From NCBI RefSeq assembly GCF_003751505.1, contig NZ_RJVB01000001.1, positions 560,027 through 624,026 of the forward strand: 64,000 nt of DNA, in the 5' to 3' direction. A program made the position numbers and the translations under genes. A model generated the notes under the pieces. That model saw only the letters and a list, made by a program, of their open reading frames with translations. It ran no database searches and was not told the origin of the DNA. Shown here piece after piece: positions 1-9,005 of the stretch; the first letter of the stretch is position 1; each line of letters opens with the position of its first letter. The stretch is from Erwinia sp. JUb26 (GTDB lineage: Bacteria > Pseudomonadota > Gammaproteobacteria > Enterobacterales > Enterobacteriaceae).

Positions 1-298
1 CCCACGCCACGGACGACAGCGCATGGCTGACAATAAACAGGGTAAAAATCACCATCAGCAGGAAACGACGCTCAACGTTGCGCGTTAAAAGCATCATCGG
101 CAGTGACATCAGTGCCACTACCCAGGCATAGATGGTCAGCATCAGGCCAACCTGCGATGTCTGCATTGAGAAGCTTTCGCCAATATCAGACAGCAGGCCG
201 ACAGGGACAAATTCGGTGGTGTTAAAAATAAACGCAGCAATAGCCAGCATAACCACGCGTAGCCATGCGGTCTTACGAGAAACAGTGTTTGGATGCAT
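1..298 (-). CDS. sotB: Sugar efflux transporter SotB, N-terminal part (runs off the window)
   Basis: An inner-membrane major facilitator exporter that pumps out arabinose, IPTG and similar sugars in E. coli. About 99 residues are visible, starting at the ATG whose complement is 296-298. The N-terminus reads [16 protein letters not shown] and continues with the [15 protein letters not shown] stretch and the [10 protein letters not shown] helix, which I recognise as very close to E. coli SotB (YdeA). The rest lies left of the window. In E. coli sotB lies a few genes from the glutaminase gene yneH/glsB, and a glsB gene follows here on the opposite strand, which supports the name. The 275-base divergent gap (299-573) is AT-rich and must hold both promoters; I see no clear operator in it. 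Confidence 0.88.
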   Translation of the reverse strand, partial: MHPNTVSRKTAWLRVVMLAIAAFIFNTTEFVPVGLLSDIGESFSMQTSQVGLMLTIYAWVVALMSLPMMLLTRNVERRFLLMVIFTLFIVSHALSSVAW

Positions 299-573
299 TA
301 TTGAAGTTAACGATGTGTTGATGAAGTGTTAATCCAAATTATGGATCATAAATTTAGTAGGGATATTGTCTTTTATTTATGTGACAGATGAAACAGAAAA
401 TTCAATAAATTTGTAAATCGGAATTTATATATAACTTAAGCGAATCAATTGTTACTTTACTATTACTCTCAGTCATCGCAGTTTTGCATTAGTAGGTTTG
501 ACCTTTTAACGATCGAGCGGCAGAATCGCCAGGAAAATCAGGCCGTAAAGGCACCCGTCGAGGAAGAGATATC

Positions 574-1497
574 GTGAGCATTCTGAATAATGCCCTGCTG
601 GAGGAGATCCTGCAGCAGGTACGGCCGCTAATTGGTCAAGGTAAAGTGGCCAGCTATATTCCTGCGCTGGCCGGCGTGCCTGCCGATCGGCTGGGCATTG
701 CGGTCTGCATGCTGGATGGCACCCTGTATCAGGCAGGCGATGCCGAAGAGCGTTTTTCGATTCAGTCAATATCCAAGGTGCTTTCCCTGACCCTGGCGCT
801 TACACGCTATCAGGACAGCGAAATCTGGCGGCGGGTGGGGAAAGAGCCGTCCGGTCAGCCGTTCAATTCCCTGCTGCAGCTGGAACTGGAGCAGGGGAAA
901 CCGCGCAATCCGTTTATTAACGCCGGTGCGCTGGTGGTGTGCGATATGCTGGAAACCCGCCTGACCGCGCCGCGTCAGCGGATGCTGGAGCTGGTGCGCG
1001 TGCTGACGCAGCAGCCGGATATTCACTACGATCGTCACGTTGCCCGCTCGGAATTCGATCATTCCGCGCGTAACGCCGCCATTGCCTGGTTGATGAAGTC
1101 GTTTGGTAACTTTGCTAACGATGTTCAGACGGTACTGCAAACCTACTTTCACTACTGCGCGATGACTATGAGCTGCGGCGAACTGGCGCGCTGTTTTTTA
1201 TATCTGGCCAATCAGGGGCGGGGCCTGGGGCAGGGCGAACCGCTGCTGACGCCGAAGCAGGCGCGGCAGATCAATGCGCTGATGGTGACCAGCGGAATGT
1301 ATGACGGTGCCGGGGAATTTGCGTGGCGGGTCGGTATGCCGGGCAAATCGGGCGTGGGCGGCGGGATTATTGCCATCGTTCCGGGTGAAATGAGCATCGC
1401 GGTCTGGTCGCCGGAGCTGGACGCTTCCGGCAATTCTCTGGCGGGAACCGCCGCGCTGGAGCTGCTGGCCGAGCGCATCGGCCGTTCGATTTTCTGA
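574..1497 (+). CDS. glsB: Glutaminase (beta-lactamase-like fold)
   Basis: Hydrolyses L-glutamine to glutamate and ammonia in the cytoplasm. The 307-residue length equals the usual 308 of E. coli GlsB/YneH. The serine-lysine dyad of the family is visible as SISK (Ser65, Lys68), and the conserved NPFINAGA and KSGVGGGI blocks are present. The start is GTG at 574, chosen because AGGAAGAG (561-568) sits at proper spacing and because the protein then matches the family from its first residues. It is divergent from sotB. Immediately after the stop there is a strong ribosome-binding sequence followed by a seven-codon frame (see findings). Well supported. Confidence 0.95.
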   Translation: MSILNNALLEEILQQVRPLIGQGKVASYIPALAGVPADRLGIAVCMLDGTLYQAGDAEERFSIQSISKVLSLTLALTRYQDSEIWRRVGKEPSGQPFNSLLQLELEQGKPRNPFINAGALVVCDMLETRLTAPRQRMLELVRVLTQQPDIHYDRHVARSEFDHSARNAAIAWLMKSFGNFANDVQTVLQTYFHYCAMTMSCGELARCFLYLANQGRGLGQGEPLLTPKQARQINALMVTSGMYDGAGEFAWRVGMPGKSGVGGGIIAIVPGEMSIAVWSPELDASGNSLAGTAALELLAERIGRSIF

Positions 1498-1649
1498 CCC
1501 GATAAGGAGGAGGGTATGGATTTTTTGCTAAAAAAATGAGTGGGTTAACTCGGGTTATCAATTGTTGATCCAGCTCAAAGCCTTTTGCAGCACAATTTGC
1601 TAATATTTCGCAATGTGAATTAACCTTTCCATTACGAGGCTTGGGCAAC

Positions 1650-1838
1650 GTGAACAATGATATGAGCATTCCTGCGCGACAGCTGACGTTGAACCATCAG
1701 CTGCGGCAGTATGGCAATCTGGTTAAGCTGGCGATGATCCGCACCACGCCGCAGATTATTGAAGTATGGACCATGAGCGGCAGTCGGTTGCGCTTCCATC
1801 CCACACAGCAGGTCGAGGCGAAGTGGGTGGTTCAGTGA
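1650..1838 (+). CDS. Small hypothetical protein (62 aa)
   Basis: I do not recognise this protein. It is a compact, soluble-looking 62-residue sequence without signal peptide or membrane segment; the middle reads RQYGNLVKLAMIRTTPQIIEVW and the end RFHPTQQVEAKWVVQ. I chose the GTG at 1650 because GAGG lies at 1636-1639, ten bases upstream; a TTG at 1641 has no room for that site, and an ATG at 1662 has no clear site. It stands between glsB and a convergent MFS gene. Coding potential looks real from the amino-acid composition, but a homology search is needed to be sure. Confidence 0.5.
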   Translation: MNNDMSIPARQLTLNHQLRQYGNLVKLAMIRTTPQIIEVWTMSGSRLRFHPTQQVEAKWVVQ

Positions 1839-1858
1839 ACGTTCACTTCGCATCAATA

Positions 1859-3340
1859 TTACTCTGCTTTATCCCTGACGGCGCAAACGGCAGGCTTTAG
1901 CGCCGGTGCATTTCCCTGAACGTTAGCGTTTTCCTGGGTTGTACCGCGTCGCAAAATAACCGCGCTGATAACCAGTGCCAGCATGATTGCCCACTCCGCG
2001 CCCAGCGCGAGCAGGACCGCGTGCTGGTAGTTCCCTTCTGGCAGCAGCGCGTGGCTGTAGACCGCACCCAGCACCATCGGTCCAAGACCGAAAGCCGCCT
2101 GCTGTACCGTGGAAAGCATCGCACTGCCCGCACCTGCATGACTTTTTGGCACTTCCGCCAGCCCGATGCGGAAGAAACAGCTGACGATAAACGCCTGGCC
2201 GAACCCAATCAGCGCGGTCGCCGGAATAAGTTGTACAATCCCAACGTTGGGCCAGCCGTGATTGAAGGTCCAGGCCAGAATCAGTAGCCCGCTCATCTGG
2301 ATCAGGCAGCCGGTAATCAGTGTAGGAACTTTACCCAGCCGTTCAACCACGCGGGTGGAAAGTAGCGAACTGATAAAGTAGGCGACGCCGAGCGCGATAA
2401 AGGCGTTGCCGGACTGGAAGGCAGTAAGGCCGAGTCCTGACTGAAGAGTCAGTGCGACCACGAACATAAACCCGCTCCAGCAGCAGAAGAACAGCACCGC
2501 AATCGTCAGGCCAAAACGCACGCCGTGCAGGCGCATTAAAGCCGGTGGCAGCAGGGGTGCACCGCCGCGTTTTTCAATACCCCGTTCCACCTGCCATAAA
2601 CGGCGCAGCAGCAGCGGAAACGCCAGCAGCAACACCAGGCACGGCCAGCTCCAGTGCAGCAACGGCCCAAGCGCCAGCGCAGTCAGCAGGCAGCCGATCG
2701 CACCGACCAGGTACAGCGTGCCCGGCCAGTCAATGGCGACGCGGCGTTCGTTCTGAGTCTCGGGGATGCTGCGCGGTGCCAGCAGCAGGATCGCCAGGCA
2801 CAGCGGAATATTAATCAGAAAAACGCTGCGCCAGCCGTAGCCGCCGGGATCGGCATTAATCAGAAACCCACCGAGTACCTGACCGATAATAAACGCCATG
2901 CCGCCAATACCGCCGTAAAGCCCCAGTGCCCGCGAGTGCTCGCGACCGTGCAGCGTCACGTGCAGGGTGGCGAGAATTTGCGGCACGATCAGCGCGGCGC
3001 CAATGCCCTGTAAAGCCCGTGCCAGCAGCAGCGCCCAGACGTTGGGGGCAATACCGCAGACCAGTGAGGCGATGCCGAACAGCAGCACGCCGGTGCTGAA
3101 TACCCGACGGCGACCAAAGTTATCACCCAGACGCCCGCCCATCGCCAGGCTGACGGCAAAGGCGATGCCGTATACGGCAACGATCAGCTCAAGCTGGATA
3201 GGGGTGGCATGTAGGGTAGCGGACATCGCGTCCAGCGCCACGTTAACGATGGAGAAATCTATCATCGGCAACAGCTGACCCGCCAGCAGCACAATCAGCC
3301 CGCTTTGCCCGAGTGTGGTGGAATCAATCCCGCTTTTCAT
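1859..3340 (-). CDS. MFS drug exporter, DHA2 (EmrB/QacA-like) family
   Basis: A 493-residue inner-membrane proton antiporter of the 14-helix DHA2 type. The first helices contain the family pattern: MIDFSIVNVAL in helix 1, GGRLGDNFGRRRVF (loop 2-3 signature) near residues 70-83, and ALQGIGAALIVPQ in helix 4. Length matches DHA2 proteins (about 500). Substrate cannot be read from sequence. It is divergent from an XRE-family regulator gene 115 bases away, and a long interrupted inverted repeat lies in the shared promoter region (3396-3438), so control by that neighbour is likely. A short hydrophilic C-terminal tail is present. It is not followed by a membrane-fusion gene, unlike EmrAB. Confidence 0.88.
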   Translation of the reverse strand: MKSGIDSTTLGQSGLIVLLAGQLLPMIDFSIVNVALDAMSATLHATPIQLELIVAVYGIAFAVSLAMGGRLGDNFGRRRVFSTGVLLFGIASLVCGIAPNVWALLLARALQGIGAALIVPQILATLHVTLHGREHSRALGLYGGIGGMAFIIGQVLGGFLINADPGGYGWRSVFLINIPLCLAILLLAPRSIPETQNERRVAIDWPGTLYLVGAIGCLLTALALGPLLHWSWPCLVLLLAFPLLLRRLWQVERGIEKRGGAPLLPPALMRLHGVRFGLTIAVLFFCCWSGFMFVVALTLQSGLGLTAFQSGNAFIALGVAYFISSLLSTRVVERLGKVPTLITGCLIQMSGLLILAWTFNHGWPNVGIVQLIPATALIGFGQAFIVSCFFRIGLAEVPKSHAGAGSAMLSTVQQAAFGLGPMVLGAVYSHALLPEGNYQHAVLLALGAEWAIMLALVISAVILRRGTTQENANVQGNAPALKPAVCAVRDKAE

Positions 3341-3395
3341 CTTGCATAACCCTTGTGTTAATCAGTGACCGGGCATAGCATCAGGGAAAAATTAA

Positions 3396-3438
3396 ACGGG
3401 TACCAGATCCTGCTTATCATAGTACTGGCGCTACCCGT
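3396..3438. promoter_or_regulatory. Interrupted inverted repeat between the MFS and XRE genes
   Basis: ACGGGTA (3396-3402) is the exact complement of TACCCGT (3432-3438), and inside them CCAG (3403-3406) pairs with CTGG (3425-3428). The repeat covers the gap between two divergent starts (3340 and 3456), so it is a candidate operator for the XRE regulator. Inference only. Confidence 0.4.
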
Positions 3439-3455
3439 CTACGAGGAAACTGCCC

Positions 3456-4310
3456 GTGAGTGAAATTCAGATCCCCGCCAGCACCGCGCAAAAAAATCGT
3501 CAGCTGCTGGCCACCTTCCTGCGCAGCCGACGTGAAAACCTTGACCCGATGCGCCTCGGTATGCCGCATCATCGCCCGCGCCGAACGCCGGGGCTGCGGC
3601 GGGAAGAGGTGGCACAGCTGGCCGACGTTGGCGTCACCTGGTACACCTGGCTGGAGCAGGGACGGGAGATTAATGTATCGTCCAAAACGCTGTCGGCGAT
3701 AGCCACGGCGTTACAGTGTAACGAGGCAGAAACCCAGCACCTGTTCCAGCTGGCCGGACACGCGTCACCCGCGTCGGTCGCGGCGAAAACCTGCGCTACC
3801 GTTTCCGCCCACGGACAAATTCTGCTGGACAGCCTGAATCCGCTGCCGGCGATTATTCAGTCGCTGCACTTCGACATCCTCGGCTACAACCCTGCATGGT
3901 GTCGGCTGATGAATGTCGAACTGGAAACCATTCCGCAGGCCGACCGTAACTGTATTCTGCTGGCGTTTACCCATCCTCAGTGGCGGGCGGCGATTGCCGA
4001 TCAGGATATTCTGATGCCACATATGGTGGCGCTGTTCCGCACTCAGATGGCAGATCACCTTGACGACCCGCGCTGGCAGGCTCTGCTGGAGCGGCTGATG
4101 GCGGAGTCGGAGGAGTTTCGCGATCTGTGGCCGCGCTATGAAATTCGCGCGATTGATAATCAGGTTAAGCGTTTTCATCATCCTAAAACCGGCACGATCA
4201 CGCTCAGACAGAATAACTGGTGGTCCGCGCCGCGCAATGGCGATCGCCTACTGGTGTACATCCCGAACGATGAAGAGAGTGCCGCCGCGCTGCGCAGCAT
4301 TACCGACTGA
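3456..4310 (+). CDS. XRE-family regulator with MmyB-like ligand-binding domain
   Basis: A 284-residue DNA-binding protein. Residues about 15-80 form a helix-turn-helix domain with the characteristic RRTPGLRREEVAQLA and GVTWYTWLEQGR motifs; residues about 110-275 correspond to the MmyB-like domain (in other bacteria found to bind fatty acids), with the conserved tail containing FHHPKTGTITL. These regulators usually control an adjacent transporter or oxidoreductase. GTG at 3456 was chosen because GAGGA (3443-3447) precedes it at good spacing. It is divergent from a DHA2 exporter, the likely target. A dehydrogenase gene follows 221 bases downstream on the same strand. Confidence 0.88.
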   Translation: MSEIQIPASTAQKNRQLLATFLRSRRENLDPMRLGMPHHRPRRTPGLRREEVAQLADVGVTWYTWLEQGREINVSSKTLSAIATALQCNEAETQHLFQLAGHASPASVAAKTCATVSAHGQILLDSLNPLPAIIQSLHFDILGYNPAWCRLMNVELETIPQADRNCILLAFTHPQWRAAIADQDILMPHMVALFRTQMADHLDDPRWQALLERLMAESEEFRDLWPRYEIRAIDNQVKRFHHPKTGTITLRQNNWWSAPRNGDRLLVYIPNDEESAAALRSITD

Positions 4311-4531
4311 GCCGCTCGATTCCGCAGAAAATGACGGGTAACGATTGAGTAACTCTGGTTAGCAGACAATGACTGATAACGACAGAGTCTCTCTATTTAA
4401 CAGAAAATACCTGAACGACGGCGTCGCCATATTCAGCAAAAAAGTCCCCATTCCTTCTTTTTTTAAGTTACCCTGGACGGGTCAGGCGGCATGATTATGC
4501 CGCCGTTTTCATTTAACAGGGAGTCACACTG

Positions 4532-5404
4532 ATGAATCAACGTCCAACGGTTGCCGTACTGGGTCTTGGCGCGATGGGGCATGCTTTTGCCGCTAATCTG
4601 CTGAAAAATGATTTTACCGTCTTTGGCTGGAACCGAACCCGGGCGCGCGGCGAAGATCTGCTGGCCGCAGGATTGCAGTTGGCGGACATTGCCCAGCAGG
4701 CGGTGGCGTCAGCCGATGTGGTGATTGCCATGCTTTCCGACGGCGAAACCACTCAGGCGGTGCTTAACGATGTGCTACCGCAGCTGAAGCAGGGCGCGGT
4801 GGTCTGCCAGATGGGCACCATCGGCATTGCGGCCACGGAACAGCTTATCGCGACATTTAATCAGCATCGGCCCGATGCGGTGTTTATCGACGCGCCGGTT
4901 TCCGGCACCAAAGCGCCGGCGGAAAATGCACAAATTCTGATCCTCGCCAGCGGCGACCGTCAGCGTGCGGCAGCCATTGAGCCGGTATTTGCCGCAATCT
5001 CCAAAGGCGCGAAATGGCTGGGTGAAGCCGGTGCCGGGTCAAAAATGAAGCTGGTGGCCAATGCGTGGCTGGTTTCGATGGTGGAAGGGCTGGCAGAAAG
5101 TACCCGCCTGGCCGAGCAGTTGGGCTTCTCGCCGGATGACTTCTGGCAGGTGCTGGACGGCGGTCCGCTGGCGGCACCCTATGTGAAAGGCAAGCTGGCG
5201 ATGATTGCCGGGGGCGAATATCCGCCGCAGATGCATCTGACCTGGGCGCTGAAGGATGCGCGCCTGGCGCTGGAGGCCGCAGGGGATACTGCGATGCCGG
5301 GTCTGGAAACGATCGCTGCCCTGTGGCAGAAAGCGGTAGATGCGGGCTACGGTGAGAAAGATCTCTCGGTGATTTATCGCTATTTACAGGAAAATAACGT
5401 CTGA
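4532..5404 (+). CDS. NAD(P)-dependent beta-hydroxyacid-type dehydrogenase
   Basis: A 290-residue oxidoreductase of the 6-phosphogluconate/3-hydroxyisobutyrate dehydrogenase superfamily. The Rossmann motif GLGAMG is at residues 11-16, the substrate-site motif DAPVSGTKAPAE is present, and the catalytic lysine lies in GAGSKMKLVAN near residue 170. The C-terminal helical domain has the expected KDARLALEAA segment. Substrate is unknown; similar sequences are annotated as 3-hydroxyisobutyrate, glyoxylate/succinic-semialdehyde or imine reductases. A GGGAG ribosome site precedes the ATG. It is followed by a hairpin at 5410-5431 and then an Rrf2 regulator. Confidence 0.85.
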   Translation: MNQRPTVAVLGLGAMGHAFAANLLKNDFTVFGWNRTRARGEDLLAAGLQLADIAQQAVASADVVIAMLSDGETTQAVLNDVLPQLKQGAVVCQMGTIGIAATEQLIATFNQHRPDAVFIDAPVSGTKAPAENAQILILASGDRQRAAAIEPVFAAISKGAKWLGEAGAGSKMKLVANAWLVSMVEGLAESTRLAEQLGFSPDDFWQVLDGGPLAAPYVKGKLAMIAGGEYPPQMHLTWALKDARLALEAAGDTAMPGLETIAALWQKAVDAGYGEKDLSVIYRYLQENNV

Positions 5405-5409
5405 TTTAA

Positions 5410-5431
5410 CGGGGTGCTGTTCGGCACCCCG
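5410..5431 (+). terminator. Hairpin after the dehydrogenase gene
   Basis: CGGGGTGC and GCACCCCG pair around a six-base loop six bases after the stop codon. The following bases are not T-rich, so termination may be weak or factor-assisted. Confidence 0.5.
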
Positions 5432-5615
5432 ACAATATTCCCCGTCAAATCATTATGATAGAACCAATAGCCCATAGTGCTTAGTGCGCGACTTCAAAAG
5501 TGTAACCAGGTTTGTTATATTATTAGCCTGATGTTTTTTATAGTTAACTGATTTTTAATGCTTTTTATTCCAGTGTTTCATCCGCAGATGGACGGCAAAA
5601 AGCCAGGATCACATC

Positions 5616-6071
5616 ATGCTTGATAATCGTTTTCCTACCGCCCTGCAAATGGTGCTGTGTATTGCCAAGGCGGATAGCGAGGATAGGCGCTGCACCAGCA
5701 AGATTCTCGCCGATGGCCTCGACGCCAACCCGAGTTTCGTGCGTAAACTGATGGTGCCGCTGACTCGCGACGGTATTATTGTTTCCACGCTGGGCCGCTG
5801 TGGCACCATTCGTCTTGGTCGCCCCGCAGAGCAGATCACCCTGTGTGAAATCTACACCTCGGTGACCAATGATAAACCGCTGATGGCCAGCCGACCGGAA
5901 GTGCCGGCCCGCTGTGTAGTCAGCGCGAACGCCTGTCGCTTCTTCAAAGAGCTGGCGAAAGAGGCCGAGCAGGCGTCCCTTGACGTGCTGGCCCGACGTA
6001 CCGTTGCCGACGCGCTGCGTGAAATTATGCAGCGTGACTGGACCGACGCTGAAGCGCGCTGCGCCTCCTGA
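5616..6071 (+). CDS. Rrf2-family transcriptional regulator
   Basis: A 151-residue winged-helix repressor of the Rrf2 family. The N-terminal half has the family pattern LQMVLCIAKAD, then a recognition region NPSFVRKLMVPLTRDGI and the wing RLGRPAEQITLCEIY. It lacks the three-cysteine iron-sulfur cluster motif of IscR; only Cys100 and Cys107 lie in the corresponding region (C-x6-C), which would fit a thiol-sensing type such as YwnA, but that is inference. The ATG at 5616 has an AGGATCA site upstream. It may regulate the preceding dehydrogenase or the AraC gene after it. Confidence 0.85.
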   Translation: MLDNRFPTALQMVLCIAKADSEDRRCTSKILADGLDANPSFVRKLMVPLTRDGIIVSTLGRCGTIRLGRPAEQITLCEIYTSVTNDKPLMASRPEVPARCVVSANACRFFKELAKEAEQASLDVLARRTVADALREIMQRDWTDAEARCAS

Positions 6072-6093
6072 TTGACCCTCTCAGACATTTTCT

Positions 6094-6117
6094 CCCGCAG
6101 GCCTTTATCGCTGCGGG
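6094..6117 (+). terminator. Hairpin after the Rrf2 gene
   Basis: CCCGCAG (6094-6100) and CTGCGGG (6111-6117) form a seven-pair stem with a ten-base loop just past the stop codon. The following TTGTTC is only modestly T-rich. Confidence 0.4.
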
Positions 6118-6344
6118 TTGTTCACGTCTGCTGATTTAAGTTTTGCCCGTCTGCTGTCGCTCATAATGGATGAATTACGATTAAACAGCATTTAATGCAA
6201 CAATAAAACTTGCATTAAAAACGGCGTTGTCTTACCGTTGTTAAGTGCACTTATCATAGTTGCCTTTTACTCTCACAGAGAATCAGGTCGGGGCACGACC
6301 AGGTTGATAACAACACCAAATTTACCAGCATCAGGGGAAGACCG

Positions 6345-6686
6345 ATGAGCCATGATGATTTTATTAACGATCTTGTAAAGTGGATCGATACCCATATTGA
6401 AGGGAAGATGGATTTAGACACCGTTGCGGATCGCGCGGGCTATTCGAAGTGGCACTTACAGCGGATGTTTAAGCAGCACACCGGTTATGCGCTGGGTGAA
6501 TATATTCGTGAACGCCGCCTGAAAAAATCCGCTGAACGCCTCGCCCGGGGCGGTGAGCCGATTCTGGATGTCGCTATCAGCTTTGGTTTTGATTCACAGC
6601 AGTCGTTTAACCGCAGTTTCAAACGTCAGTTTGGTCAGTCGCCGGGCGCATGGCGCCGCCAGGTGCAAATCGCCGCTCACGCCTGA
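6345..6686 (+). CDS. MarA/SoxS-like AraC-family activator
   Basis: A 113-residue protein consisting only of the two helix-turn-helix motifs of the MarA/SoxS/RamA group. The first recognition region contains AGYSKWHLQRMF and the second FGFDSQQSFNRSF, both diagnostic. Such monomeric activators bind marboxes and raise efflux, redox and porin-regulation genes. The N-terminus MSHDDFINDLVKWID resembles SoxS, but no divergent soxR is present, so I give no symbol. The 272-base upstream gap has a small hairpin GGTCG-N5-CGACC at 6286-6300 in the presumed leader. A second paralogue is in the window at 53163-53507. Confidence 0.88.
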   Translation: MSHDDFINDLVKWIDTHIEGKMDLDTVADRAGYSKWHLQRMFKQHTGYALGEYIRERRLKKSAERLARGGEPILDVAISFGFDSQQSFNRSFKRQFGQSPGAWRRQVQIAAHA

Positions 6687-6745
6687 TAGTGTTAATGCTG
6701 GCAGGCGGAGCGGGATCCCGCTCCACCGCCGGCAGTGTTAGTTAC

Positions 6746-7759
6746 TTACCACTTCACCGTTCCACGCTGCCACGCCAGCGAACGATCGCGGATGGCAAAC
6801 AGCAGGCTAATCAGCGACGAGAACAGCAGGGCCATTACGATCAGCGCCCCGTACATATTGGCATAGGCCGCCCAGCCCTGAGCCCACTGCAGATACCAGC
6901 CCAGTCCCGACTTCACCCCCATCATTTCCGCTGCGACCAGCACCGAGAACGATGCGCCCAGCCCCATAAACAGCCCGACGAACACCTGCGGCAGCGATGC
7001 CGGTACCGCCACGCGTAGCACCAGAAACAACGTATTGGCGCCCAGCGTGCGCGCCACGTCGTAGTACCGCTGGTCAACGCTGGCGACGCCCGACCAGGTC
7101 AGTACCGTCACCGGGAACCAGGTTGCCAGCGCGATCAGGAACACGGCAGCGGAGAAGCTGGACGGGAAAAAGTACAGCGACAGCGGCAGCAGCGCGGTCG
7201 ACGGCACCGGGCCGAGGAAGCGCAGCAGCGGATGCACCCAGTAGCCCAGGCCTCGCGACCAGCCGATCGCCACTCCGGTAATAAAGCCGGTGATGCTGCC
7301 GAAAATAAAGCCCAGCGCCAGCAGGCGCAGTGAATTCAGCACGCTGTCGCCCAGGCGGAACCAGTCCGTGGCCCAGGCTTCAACCAGCGCACGAGGCGGC
7401 GCGAAGAACGGGGCAGGGAGCAGCGCCAGCTTGGCGGTCGCCGCTTCCCAGATGCCGATCAGGATCGCCAGCGCCACCAGCCAGCGGCCGCCGCGTTGAA
7501 ACGGTGCCAGCACCTTAGGGATCGCCAGCAGGCGACCCAGGGCAACGATTAAGGTTAGTGCGGCAGCAAGGATGAAAAACACCCGGTGCGTTTCAGCAAC
7601 AAAACGCGGTGGGGCGAACCCCACCGGCTTATCCGGCCAGTAAATCATCAGTGCCACCAGCCCCCACCAGGCAAAAACCGCCAGGATCAGCGCCGGGTTA
7701 AGCCGGACCGAAGCGGATCGGCTGTCTGTCCGCGGTGGAGTCAGGGTTTCACTGGACAT
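6746..7759 (-). CDS. ABC transporter permease, sulfonate/taurine type
   Basis: The membrane subunit of an importer like SsuC/TauC. The 337-residue chain is longer than SsuC (about 260) because it carries extra N-terminal membrane segments around residues 25-45 and 60-85. The cytoplasmic coupling loop is visible as YYDVARTLGANTLFLVLRVAVPASLP. It follows the substrate-binding gene by nine bases on the minus strand, while the matching ATPase gene is the first gene of the divergent plus-strand operon. Together these supply one complete importer. Substrate is inferred to be an organosulfur compound from the neighbours only. Confidence 0.87.
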   Translation of the reverse strand: MSSETLTPPRTDSRSASVRLNPALILAVFAWWGLVALMIYWPDKPVGFAPPRFVAETHRVFFILAAALTLIVALGRLLAIPKVLAPFQRGGRWLVALAILIGIWEAATAKLALLPAPFFAPPRALVEAWATDWFRLGDSVLNSLRLLALGFIFGSITGFITGVAIGWSRGLGYWVHPLLRFLGPVPSTALLPLSLYFFPSSFSAAVFLIALATWFPVTVLTWSGVASVDQRYYDVARTLGANTLFLVLRVAVPASLPQVFVGLFMGLGASFSVLVAAEMMGVKSGLGWYLQWAQGWAAYANMYGALIVMALLFSSLISLLFAIRDRSLAWQRGTVKW

Positions 7760-7768
7760 ACTTCCTCC

Positions 7769-8812
7769 TTATGCTGAATGTTGATGCGCCGGGGCAGCAG
7801 GCAACACGTCAGGTACATAGTGAGCCGCGAAACGCTGCACGTCGGTATCTTCGCGGATCACCTTGATGGTTTTCAGCTCGTTCAGATAGGTCACCACTTC
7901 CTTACGCAGCTGTTCGCCGGTGGAGTGATGATTGTGGGTATGTTCGCGCAGCATGGCGGCGATATCGTCCGGCGAAACGTTTCCCGGAACGAACGGCGCG
8001 AAGATCTTCGCGGTTTCTGCCGGGTGATCCGCCGTCCACTGCTGGGCGTCGATAATCGCCTGGGTAATGGCGCGTGCCACCTCCGGCTGTTCGCGCACCA
8101 GCGAACCGCGCAGTCCCAGCACGCAGCAGGCGAGGTTGTGATATTCACCGTTCAGATTGTTATCAACTTCTATCAGACCGTCGTGCTTTTTGATCAGCCA
8201 GCCCTGCGGATCGTCGGCTGCCAGCGCCTGCACTTCACCTTTACGCAGCGCTTCGCCGAACAAATCGGCGGGATACTGCACCCAGTTCACCTGCGTATCA
8301 GGATCGATGCCGAGCTTCGCCAGCTGGATCGCAAAGAAGTTGCGCAGCGGGCTGGCCTGATCGGTTACCGCCACGTTTTTGCCTACCAGGTCGCGCACGC
8401 TTTTAATACCGCTGTCTTTGCTGGTCAGCAGACGCATACAGCCGCCGTGCGTTCCGACGGTCAGATCGACATCGAAGCCCTGTTCCAGCGGCTTCAGCCA
8501 GCGCAGCGCCATACCAATACCGCCATCCGCCTGGCCGGTAGCAATCGCTTGTAGCAGCGCATCCGTCGGGCCGCTAAAGTTGACCGGTTCAACGTTTAGG
8601 CCGTACTTTTTAAAGAACCCCTGTTTTAGTGCGACCGATATTGGCGACTGACACACCGCCGTCTGGCCCCAGGCCAGCTTGACGGTGGTTAACTTGCTGG
8701 TGTCTTCACCCGCAGCCCACACCGGTAACGCCGGTGCTGCCACCAGTCCTGCACCCACCACACCCAGAGTCTGAATAAAACCGCGCCGTGAAATCCCACG
8801 TGAAATTGTCAT
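7769..8812 (-). CDS. ABC substrate-binding protein with Tat signal, SsuA/TauA type
   Basis: A periplasmic binding protein of the SsuA/NMT1-like fold, about 347 residues. I start it at the ATG whose complement is 8810-8812, because the protein then opens with a twin-arginine signal SRRGFIQ followed by a hydrophobic stretch ending near LPVWAAG, and because AGGG precedes that ATG. A longer upstream frame adds 23 residues with no ribosome site. Tat export suggests folding before export, which is unusual for this family in enterics. The conserved SPISVALKQGFFKKYGL and GPTDALLQAIATGQAD regions are typical. The C-terminus is histidine-rich (HQHSA). Confidence 0.87.
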   Translation of the reverse strand: MTISRGISRRGFIQTLGVVGAGLVAAPALPVWAAGEDTSKLTTVKLAWGQTAVCQSPISVALKQGFFKKYGLNVEPVNFSGPTDALLQAIATGQADGGIGMALRWLKPLEQGFDVDLTVGTHGGCMRLLTSKDSGIKSVRDLVGKNVAVTDQASPLRNFFAIQLAKLGIDPDTQVNWVQYPADLFGEALRKGEVQALAADDPQGWLIKKHDGLIEVDNNLNGEYHNLACCVLGLRGSLVREQPEVARAITQAIIDAQQWTADHPAETAKIFAPFVPGNVSPDDIAAMLREHTHNHHSTGEQLRKEVVTYLNELKTIKVIREDTDVQRFAAHYVPDVLPAAPAHQHSA

Positions 8813-9005
8813 GCCTGTTATCCCTGTTGACTGAATTATGTCCGCACTATGGCAATTTTTTTTACATCGCCAAAATAACAATCCCTCATTTTCAATTGCG
8901 AAATCACGTTATCCACCGGGCTGTAAACCTTTGCCACTATTGATATTTCACGCGCGGTAAAAAAAACGGAATAGTCATCTTATTACGGATTAATGAGGTG
9001 GACCG
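8813..9005. promoter_or_regulatory. Divergent promoter region of the organosulfur cluster
   Basis: This 193-base AT-rich gap separates two divergent operons that together encode one importer. A TTTC-N6-GAAA repeat lies at 8890-8903, a possible regulator site. In E. coli the analogous genes need CysB/Cbl; I cannot identify a CysB site by eye. Confidence 0.35.
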
